A DNA stretch of 11,779 nt from Patescibacteria group bacterium UBA6899. GTDB lineage: Bacteria; Patescibacteriota; Minisyncoccia; Phycocordibacterales; UBA6899. The notes under the pieces are model-generated. The model was not told where the DNA came from, ran no database searches, and saw only the letters and a list, made by a program, of their open reading frames with translations. The DNA is taken from NCBI GenBank assembly GCA_002451235.1, contig DKBN01000021.1, positions 1 through 11,779 of the forward strand, given 5' to 3'. A program made the translations under genes and the position numbers. Within the stretch, counting starts at the first letter, position 1. Each line of letters opens with the position of its first letter. Shown here piece after piece: positions 6,519-11,779 of this stretch.

Positions 6519-7571
6519 TTACCTTCTGCGGGAAAGATCGACAACGCCAGTATCGTTTCTTCTTGGGAGAGGTGGATTCACGGGAGGCGGGTATTCATCA
6601 TCATTTCGATCATCCTCTCGCCTGCGGACGGGGCGAGAGCGACGCGGTCTTCTCCTTCGCAAGAACAAGAAAAGGAGGAACAGCCCGGCCAGGAGGGTCG
6701 GCGGAAGAACAATGGAAAGCTTGTCCCCCATCGAGAGGCCGTCGAAACCGTAATCATCGTATCCTGTGATCGTTCCGCGCGGGAGGATCGAGAGCGCCAA
6801 CTCCCCCTTTTGCGCTGAGATATCCTTGGTCTTTCCGATGTCGTATTTCACTCGATAGCTCCCCGGGGGAAGGCGTGTGGGCAAATATGCGAACACGCGC
6901 TTGGTCGCAAAAGGCAGGATCTGTTCGACCTTATTGGTGTTCGCATCGGTCTCAAGCGACCGCTGGCCATCGGCATCAAAGATCTCAAGGGTAATGTGGT
7001 CGGGACCGGCAGGGACGTTCCCGGTATTTTCGATATAAATTCCGAACTTGATCTTGCCAGGGAAATCCAACCACCATTTCTTGTATCCTTCTTCCGCTTC
7101 GAACAATTCCACGCGTCGGACCTGAAAATCGTATATCTCCTCTTTGACAGAGAGCAGGACATCGATCTGTGCACCGAGAGCGAGCGATACACCGGTCGTC
7201 GGGAGTTGGGGCGAGGAAGTGCGGATACGGATATTCCCGCGATAATCGCCGAGTTTCGCATCGTCCGGAACGCGCACAGTAACGTTCATCTTTACCTGCG
7301 ACTCACCTTTCGGGAGCGTAAATTTCATTCCGCGGTCGAAGGTGAACCATGATTCGATACCAGGAAGGTTGAGAGTAAGTTCTGCGTTCAAGTCTTCAGT
7401 CGGATCGCTTCGAACGATAATGATCTCTTGGGTATACTCACTCCCGGGGCGCAGAGCGTCGTTGCGCACATATGGCGGCGTGATACCGAACCCAGCAAGT
7501 GCTACATTCGCAAATCCTCCCCACAGGAGGAGCGATATTGCGCCAATACGTAAGAAGTGCCTTCGCAACAT
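6519..7571 (-). CDS. Single-pass membrane protein with extracellular beta-sandwich domains (350 aa)
   Basis: A signal peptide (residues 1-26, ending ANVALA) is followed by FGITPPYVRNDALRPGS and a beta-rich region to about 145 with the pattern of average-length Ig-like domains (LPKGESQVKMNVTVRVPDDA, LGDYRGNIRIRT). This recalls the peptidoglycan-binding/DUF916-like domains of WxL-associated proteins, but the resemblance is from memory and not proven. A second beta domain spans about 165-265 (GIYIENTGNVPAGP, LPPGSYRVKYDIG). A transmembrane helix at about 284-304 (LSIVLPPTLLAGLFLLFLFL) precedes a very Arg- and Pro-rich cytoplasmic tail ending TGVVDLSRRR. It is the first gene of the probable four-gene cohesin/dockerin operon and the following gene starts after 2 bases. 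It may help anchor or assemble the scaffold. It has no cohesin, dockerin or catalytic motif that I can see. Confidence 0.82.
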   Translation of the reverse strand: MLRRHFLRIGAISLLLWGGFANVALAGFGITPPYVRNDALRPGSEYTQEIIIVRSDPTEDLNAELTLNLPGIESWFTFDRGMKFTLPKGESQVKMNVTVRVPDDAKLGDYRGNIRIRTSSPQLPTTGVSLALGAQIDVLLSVKEEIYDFQVRRVELFEAEEGYKKWWLDFPGKIKFGIYIENTGNVPAGPDHITLEIFDADGQRSLETDANTNKVEQILPFATKRVFAYLPTRLPPGSYRVKYDIGKTKDISAQKGELALSILPRGTITGYDDYGFDGLSMGDKLSIVLPPTLLAGLFLLFLFLRRRRPRRSRPVRRREDDRNDDEYPPPVNPPLPRRNDTGVVDLSRRR

Positions 7572-7588
7572 ATGAAGGTGACCGTCTT

Positions 7589-7594
7589 ATTGTA
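7589..7594 (-). promoter_or_regulatory. TACAAT -10-like hexamer before the cohesin/dockerin operon
   Basis: The minus strand reads TACAAT, ending 17 bases before the ATG at 7571, which would give a leader of about 10 bases without a Shine-Dalgarno. The -35 position falls inside the inverted repeat at 7601-7618 and does not match TTGACA. Confidence 0.45.
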
Positions 7595-7600
7595 CCTGAA

Positions 7601-7618
7601 AGCGCGAAAATACGCGCT
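7601..7618. repeat. Inverted repeat AGCGCG-6-CGCGCT upstream of the operon
   Basis: Perfect six-base arms flank a six-base AT-rich centre (agcgcgaaaatacgcgct). It sits 6 bases upstream of the -10-like hexamer, where a -35 or operator would be. On the minus strand it is followed only by TTTC, so it is a poor terminator. An operator is the more likely reading, unproven. Confidence 0.5.
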
Positions 7619-7647
7619 ACCCCATGTGCATAGGATGTGAACAATTC

Positions 7648-7661
7648 GTTCGATATCGAAC
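7648..7661. repeat. Perfect 14-bp palindrome GTTCGATATCGAAC at the gene end
   Basis: The palindrome overlaps the last stop codon (7661-7663, TAG on the minus strand) of the 603-aa surface protein. A further partial half-site (GAACaattcGTTC-like) follows toward 7640. It has no loop and no T-run, so it is not a standard terminator. It could be a dimer-binding site for the downstream operon. Confidence 0.45.
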
Positions 7662-9472
7662 TACCAGGTCGAGCTGTTGCTGGTCAGGCCGATCAGTGTG
7701 TTTTGCCCGATATAGTCCCCGGAGAGCGTGATCGCCCCAGGAACCGTGATCCCCCAATAGGTATATTTTATGGTGGGAGCAGAGGTCGTTGATTTTTGTA
7801 CATGGATCGCCAAGGTCGCCCCAGGATTCGCAAGTAGGGTCGTAGCCGATGCGTACGAGATCGTCGAAGTTGCATATTTTTGGTCATTCACATATATGGT
7901 TGATGTTGCATTTCCAGAACATGCGGGATACGTAGGACACATGTCCGTTCCATACAATGTCTGGTCGATCCCGACATTTCCGATTGACTGCAGATCGGTG
8001 ATCTTCGAAACAGGATCGACCGATTGCCCGGGTTGGAGTCCTCCGTAGGAGATCGAGGTGGTCGCAACATTATAAGCCAGAAAACTGTTCAATTCATTCC
8101 CTGTTGAACTTTCCACCAAGGTGGATGATGCACCGTTATCGTCCGCCGCTTGCGTGGATGCCAGCCAATTCTGCGCCCAGTTCGGCGGGTCCGTCGCGAT
8201 CCCGGTCCCATCGGTCGATTCCGCATAGAACCAAAGCGGGAAAGTGCAGTTGACGACCTCATCGGAATCAGAAGTTCCTAGGCAAGTGGTCGAGCTCGCG
8301 GTGCAATTCATATTCCAGGTTCCATAGTTGATCTGACCAGCATAACAATTATTCGCATTGAACAGTCCTGCGCTGTTGCACCCCGCTTGCGTGATCCCGG
8401 AGCGATAGACATCGGTGACAAAATTTTTCAGCTCGGGAGTTCCAGAAGCGGTTTGGCAGCTGTTATGGTCCGTAACGGTGAACTGCACACTGAACCCGGG
8501 CGTCGTCGTCCCCGGAACGGTCAGCGTCAGTGGTCCGGAACCGGTCGTATTCAATAAGCTGATCGAGGCCGCAGTGATCGTTGGCGTCACGTTATTGATC
8601 GTCATGCGCTGCTGACTTCCTTGCGAACCGCCACTCGCAGGAAAATTGTGACTGTCGGTGATATACCCGTACGCTGCGTAGTACGCATCTGGATACGGGT
8701 CCGGAACGAAATATTTACAGTACGGATCGGTCGACGAGGCTCCCGATTGACACCAAGTGCCGCCCGCGCCACACGCGCTTCCCGTGAAGTCTGCCGCCTT
8801 ACAGACGAAAAGTTTCACGGTATCAGGGGTCCCATCGACATCGGAATCGGACGAGGTCGACGACCAACTCACGACGCCGCCTGGATTAGCCGGAGACGTG
8901 ACAGCGAACGCGGTGAAGGTCGGACGATGATTGACCGCGAACGGCGATGCGCCGGAACCGGTCCCTTGTTTATTTGTCACATTGCAATACGAGTTCGCAT
9001 TGTGATCGCAGATGAATGCGAACCATGCGTTCGATTCCGCGTCGCCGACCTGTGTCGTATAGCTCGCCGTCGCGGTCGCGTTCGATGCAATACGACCCGT
9101 CACTGCCCATTGGTTCCCACCGCCTCCAGCACAGGTCGGAGCAGCGAGATTGTTCGCGGTGGGAGCGCCCGAAGTCTTGCAGATCAGGAGGTAGTAATCG
9201 TCACCGGATGAATCGTTCGCGATCGCTACCCAGTTGACCGCGCTTCCGACATTCGTCGGAGAACTAGTGGAAGACTCGGGGCTCTCCTGCGCATCATTCG
9301 TCCAGGTCGGCGGAGTATTTAAGACGGTCACTGATGTTTGCGCTGTATTTGCGCGCGCGATATTCCCTGCGTGTGGTATGTCAACGACAAGCCCAAACAT
9401 TATGACCAACACCCCGAAGAGTGTCGTCACAACGGTAACTTTCCCAGCGATATATTTCCCTGTGTATGACAT
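7661..9472 (-). CDS. Cysteine-rich signal-anchored surface protein with repeated CK...C modules (603 aa)
   Basis: Residues of about 10-35 are a hydrophobic signal sequence or anchor (VTVVTTLFGVLVIMFGLVV). The rest is Ser/Thr/Ala/Asn-rich and predicted extracellular. Two related modules are visible: about 79-165 (VNWVAIANDSSGDDYYLLICK, then C114 AGGGGNQW) and about 199-290 (VSWSSTSSDSDVDGTPD, LFVCK, C234, GGTWC, YCKYF, YAAYGYITDSHNFPASGGSQG). The whole protein has 16 cysteines, an even number that suits disulfides. The C-terminal third (from about 470) has ISYGGLQPGQS, SIGNVGIDQTLYGTDMC and IKYTYWGITVP, a pattern I associate with uncharacterised Parcubacteria surface proteins. No enzyme motif or C-terminal membrane helix is evident. 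It is transcribed in the same direction as the cohesin operon but 89 bases upstream of it, with a separate promoter-like site. The function is unknown; surface architecture is inferred. Confidence 0.85.
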   Translation of the reverse strand: MSYTGKYIAGKVTVVTTLFGVLVIMFGLVVDIPHAGNIARANTAQTSVTVLNTPPTWTNDAQESPESSTSSPTNVGSAVNWVAIANDSSGDDYYLLICKTSGAPTANNLAAPTCAGGGGNQWAVTGRIASNATATASYTTQVGDAESNAWFAFICDHNANSYCNVTNKQGTGSGASPFAVNHRPTFTAFAVTSPANPGGVVSWSSTSSDSDVDGTPDTVKLFVCKAADFTGSACGAGGTWCQSGASSTDPYCKYFVPDPYPDAYYAAYGYITDSHNFPASGGSQGSQQRMTINNVTPTITAASISLLNTTGSGPLTLTVPGTTTPGFSVQFTVTDHNSCQTASGTPELKNFVTDVYRSGITQAGCNSAGLFNANNCYAGQINYGTWNMNCTASSTTCLGTSDSDEVVNCTFPLWFYAESTDGTGIATDPPNWAQNWLASTQAADDNGASSTLVESSTGNELNSFLAYNVATTSISYGGLQPGQSVDPVSKITDLQSIGNVGIDQTLYGTDMCPTYPACSGNATSTIYVNDQKYATSTISYASATTLLANPGATLAIHVQKSTTSAPTIKYTYWGITVPGAITLSGDYIGQNTLIGLTSNSSTW

Positions 9473-9489
9473 GCTTACGTTATAGGGAA

Positions 9490-9495
9490 ATTATA
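9490..9495 (-). promoter_or_regulatory. TATAAT -10-like hexamer of the 603-aa surface protein gene
   Basis: A perfect TATAAT on the minus strand ends 17 bases before the ATG at 9472. The predicted leader is about 10 bases and lacks a Shine-Dalgarno. No -35 consensus is seen; at that position is the repeated TGGCCGT sequence. The rest of the 175-base gap (9473-9647) is AT-rich with no clear terminator for the ABC permease gene. Confidence 0.5.
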
Positions 9496-9499
9496 CAAT

Positions 9500-9519
9500 A
9501 CGGCCATCGATAACGGCCA
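9500..9519. repeat. Short repeat acggccat...acggccaa beside the -10 hexamer
   Basis: The plus strand reads acggccatcgataacggcca. ACGGCCA occurs twice, 13 bases start to start, around an ATCGAT core, and GGCC...GGCC also makes it partly palindromic. It covers the place where a -35 would be, so it may be an activator or repressor site. This is inference from position only. Confidence 0.35.
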
Positions 9520-9647
9520 AATAGTTATGCACAGTTCCTGTCTCTTAGACCATCTTTCAAAATATTGATATAACAAGCCATTTAATAAAGGTCACCGATT
9601 GTCTTTTTCCTCGATGAGGATTTAAATGTCTGTTTTCTGAGATCTGA

Positions 9648-10871
9648 TCATTTATATCTGATCGCGTCAAGTGGATTGAGTGCAGCAGCACGCTGCGCCG
9701 GGAACACTCCTGTCAAGAACCCGACGATCGCGGAGAACCCAGCTATGAAAAGGAGGAACCAGATCGGGAACGAGAACAACGCCATCGACTTCCCCCCGAA
9801 TTTCGTAGCAGCAAAATTCATAAGGGTGTTCAAGGTAAAACCGATCGTCGTTCCAAAGATGATCCCCATGACCCCTCCTAGGAACCCGACGATGACCGCT
9901 TCTGACACAAAGAGGATCTTGATATCACCGGACGACGCGCCGAGTGTGCGCATGATGCCGATCTCTGCGGTGCGTTCGAGCAAGGTGACCGTCATGGTAT
10001 TGAACATGCCGATCGCCGAGACGGTGAGTGCGATCCCGCCGAACACCGCAAGCACCGCTTGCACACCTTGGAAGATCTTCGTTGCTTGATCGACGGTCTT
10101 CGATAGCGCAGTTACAATGAATCCTCTCTTCACGATCTCACCCGATACGGCATCAAGGAAATCCACCTTTGAGACAAGAACTTGCGCCTTGTCGTACGAA
10201 GAAATGCGGATGTTAGCAGAAAGTTCAGGGAGAAGGATCATCACCGCCATCATGCTCTCCTCGCTCGTAACTCCTTTGATGCGGTACGACTTCGGGAGTT
10301 CTACTTCCTGTGATTCGTCGCTCCCCTCTTGGGGAACGAATACCTTGAACGTGAGCTGTTTGCCGATGGCGTCCTTCGGGTCCTTGATATCGAAGAGCTT
10401 CAAGACCGCTTTAGTGATAACAATGGAATCGCGGTCCTTTGCTTCGTTCCCCTCTTCAAAGAGCCCTCCTTTTCCTTCCGGACCGACGATCTCCTTCGCG
10501 CCCGTATAACGGAAATACGACGGATCGAGCCCCTGGAGGAACGCATTTCCCGTCAGCCCCCCCATCGTGACAGAAGCGGGATAGCTCGCCAAGACAGCAA
10601 CGTCCTTCACTTCCGGGATGCGCCGAAGGTCAGAAACGGTGTCTGGAGTGAGAAGAACCGCCTTCGAAGGAGGATTATTGACCCCGAGCGTGCGCAATGT
10701 GTCTCCAAGAACGATCTGTTCTAGGATGATGTTCTGGAGCCCGAAACCTAAACCCACAAGGGTCACGACCGCCCCAGTGCCAACACCCATGCCAGCGATC
10801 GTAAGCCACGTACGAGCGGGGTTCGTCTTGAACATGCGGGTCGATAACATTCCTACGTCACGAAGTTGCAT
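9648..10871 (-). CDS. MacB/FtsX-family ABC transporter permease (407 aa)
   Basis: The topology is the usual one for this family: TM1 at about 21-44, a large extracytoplasmic domain (about 45-265, MacB periplasmic-core type), then TM2 (about 268-294), TM3 (about 321-350) and TM4 (about 368-390). Family marks are ERTAEIGIMRTLGAS at about 299-313, between TM2 and TM3, and the C-terminal PAQRAAALNPLDAIRY. Length is normal for MacB-like permeases. Such proteins use cytoplasmic ATP hydrolysis to drive mechanical work on envelope substrates (lipoproteins, peptides, toxins, or cell-wall hydrolase control) rather than simple transmembrane passage. The gene starts 5 bases after the stop of the ATPase gene, so the two form an operon and surely one transporter. 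No clear Shine-Dalgarno or downstream terminator is seen. The substrate cannot be told from sequence; a link to the adjacent surface proteins is only positional. Confidence 0.93.
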   Translation of the reverse strand: MQLRDVGMLSTRMFKTNPARTWLTIAGMGVGTGAVVTLVGLGFGLQNIILEQIVLGDTLRTLGVNNPPSKAVLLTPDTVSDLRRIPEVKDVAVLASYPASVTMGGLTGNAFLQGLDPSYFRYTGAKEIVGPEGKGGLFEEGNEAKDRDSIVITKAVLKLFDIKDPKDAIGKQLTFKVFVPQEGSDESQEVELPKSYRIKGVTSEESMMAVMILLPELSANIRISSYDKAQVLVSKVDFLDAVSGEIVKRGFIVTALSKTVDQATKIFQGVQAVLAVFGGIALTVSAIGMFNTMTVTLLERTAEIGIMRTLGASSGDIKILFVSEAVIVGFLGGVMGIIFGTTIGFTLNTLMNFAATKFGGKSMALFSFPIWFLLFIAGFSAIVGFLTGVFPAQRAAALNPLDAIRYK

Positions 10872-10876
10872 ATGCG

Positions 10877-11779
10877 TTAGAGAGACTTTTCCTGATGATA
10901 TCCCTTCCCTGATCGAGGGATACCGATGGCGATCAACTTCTCCATCAATCGGGTCGTATCGTGCATGACCTTATACGGCATCCCCACCCCACCCCCTACG
11001 GCTGGGAGCATGAGTTGGGATTTGAATTCATCCTTCTTTGTGAATCCGCCGATACGCTGCATGATGATGCTTTCGAAATTTTCCTTCTCTTTAGTCCCAA
11101 GTGAAAGCCCGAGCTGTGTCGCGACGAACTCTGCGAGGCGATTCACAAATTCTAGATTCTGGATATGCGTCACTGCCTCATCCTTACCGCGACGGAAGCG
11201 CCCGATATCGCGAGAATGTTCGATGATCTTCACCAGTGTCTCTGACATCTTGGTCGCGGTTGCGACAGACACTCCCGCCCCTCCTTCCTCATACGGCCCC
11301 ATTAAAAGCCGTAGATACGTCGCTCCGTCCATCCTCCCCTCAAGCACTCGCTCTGTCAGCCGCTCGATACGAACGACCTGGTCGAATGTGAAATCTTGCG
11401 TCAGGTAATTCACGATGCTTTTCACCTGAAGCTCCGAGGGAGAGTCATACGGATAGATACGCGAGATCTGTTCGATCTCGGTCACGATCGTAGTCCCGGG
11501 CGCGAGCTTCAGGATCTGTTTCTTCTCTGGGTTGGGAACGATGCGCTCGATCCTTCCGTCCGCCATGTAGACGATGCGATGAGCATAGGGGAGATATTTC
11601 GCGTCATGGGTGACAAGGATGACGGTCTTCTTATCCTTATCGTTGATCTCTGCCAAGGTATCCATCACTTGCGCCGCTGTCACCGAATCGAGGTTTCCTA
11701 CGGGCTCGTCCGCGATCAGGATCTGCGGATCGTTCACCAAAGAACGTGCGACGGAGACGCGCTGCTGTTGTCCGCCGGA
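10877..11779 (-). CDS. ABC transporter ATPase, 5' end cut by window, with ~215-aa C-terminal extension
   Basis: The frame is open to the right edge, so the true start and the Walker A lie outside. A GTG at 11740 is internal. The visible 300 residues begin exactly at the ABC signature SGGQQQR, followed by Walker B LIADEPVGNLD (D24/E25) and the H-loop LVTHD (H58). These are typical of the MacB/LolD/FtsE class. The nucleotide-binding domain ends near residue 85. The remaining roughly 215 residues are a mostly helical-looking extension with YPYDSPSELQVKSIVNYL, a Gly-rich patch (GPYEEGGAGVSVATATKMSE), many charged residues and a C-terminal region with GIPRSGKGYHQ. I do not recognise it as any known domain. 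Most enzymes of this class end soon after the H-loop region. It pairs with the permease encoded 5 bases downstream. Confidence 0.92.
   Translation of the reverse strand, partial: SGGQQQRVSVARSLVNDPQILIADEPVGNLDSVTAAQVMDTLAEINDKDKKTVILVTHDAKYLPYAHRIVYMADGRIERIVPNPEKKQILKLAPGTTIVTEIEQISRIYPYDSPSELQVKSIVNYLTQDFTFDQVVRIERLTERVLEGRMDGATYLRLLMGPYEEGGAGVSVATATKMSETLVKIIEHSRDIGRFRRGKDEAVTHIQNLEFVNRLAEFVATQLGLSLGTKEKENFESIIMQRIGGFTKKDEFKSQLMLPAVGGGVGMPYKVMHDTTRLMEKLIAIGIPRSGKGYHQEKSL

Noticed and set aside
9608..9620. TCCTC-GAT-GAGGA hairpin considered as the terminator of the ABC permease gene
   Set aside because: The stem is five base pairs, and on the minus strand it is followed by A residues, not a T-run. 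On the plus strand there is no gene to terminate.
11740..11740. GTG at 11740 as the start of the ABC ATPase
   Set aside because: The same frame continues to the edge and encodes SGGQQQRVSVARSL, the ABC signature, so the gene begins outside the window.
4280..11779. UGA recoded as glycine (as in Gracilibacteria/SR1)
   Set aside because: UGA terminates the permease, the disulfide-dockerin protein and the short cohesin protein at sensible C-termini, and no gene needs an internal UGA.

Overview
The window looks like a surface-protein region from an ultra-small candidate-phyla bacterium (Patescibacteria/CPR, most likely Parcubacteria). This placement is inferred from protein style, not from a marker gene. 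The clues are a giant exported protein with a 'NYQGKLT...ADGTYNFTFRLYD' head, 'VGTSSPYAKLSV' and repeated 'EGxNLYFTxxR' motifs, several exported Ig-like proteins, and short intergenic spaces with few Shine-Dalgarno sequences. UGA ends three of the genes and no internal UGA is needed, so the genetic code appears standard. There are no tRNA, rRNA, IS or CRISPR elements. All intergenic gaps are under 180 bases.

Layout, left to right. (1) 1-1701, minus: N-terminal 567 residues of a large exported, tandemly repeated fibre/adhesin-like protein that runs off the left edge. (2) 1861-2541, plus: a small exported protein that joins a cohesin-like domain to a C-terminal dockerin, divergent from (1). (3) A tight minus-strand gene set, read from 7571 down to 2610: a single-pass membrane protein with extracellular beta-sandwich domains (6519-7571); an exported protein with two four-Cys disulfide repeats, Ig-like domains and a dockerin (5362-6516); a membrane-anchored cohesin protein (4280-5341); and a second, larger membrane-anchored cohesin/Ig protein (2610-4271). 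Gaps within this set are only 2, 20 and 8 bases, so it is probably one operon. (4) 7661-9472, minus: a 603-residue, cysteine-rich, signal-anchored surface protein with its own promoter-like site. (5) 9648-11779, minus: a MacB/FtsX-type ABC permease and its ATPase. The ATPase is cut by the right edge before its Walker A and carries a long, unrecognised C-terminal extension.

The main point of interest is a compact set of three cohesin-like domains and two dockerins within 4.7 kb, with no recognisable glycoside hydrolase or other catalytic domain. Two cohesins are held in the membrane by C-terminal helices with cytoplasmic tails. One dockerin protein also carries a cohesin and could act as an adaptor, and the other carries disulfide-rich modules. 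A cellulosome-like snap-together scaffold used for surface display or attachment, rather than polysaccharide breakdown, is the simplest inference. The ABC transporter could belong to envelope maintenance or export, but nothing in the sequence ties it directly to the scaffold.

No transcription unit start visible in the window has a clear Shine-Dalgarno sequence. All four have a TATAAT/TACAAT hexamer 9-17 bases before the start codon, suggesting leaderless or very short-leader mRNAs.
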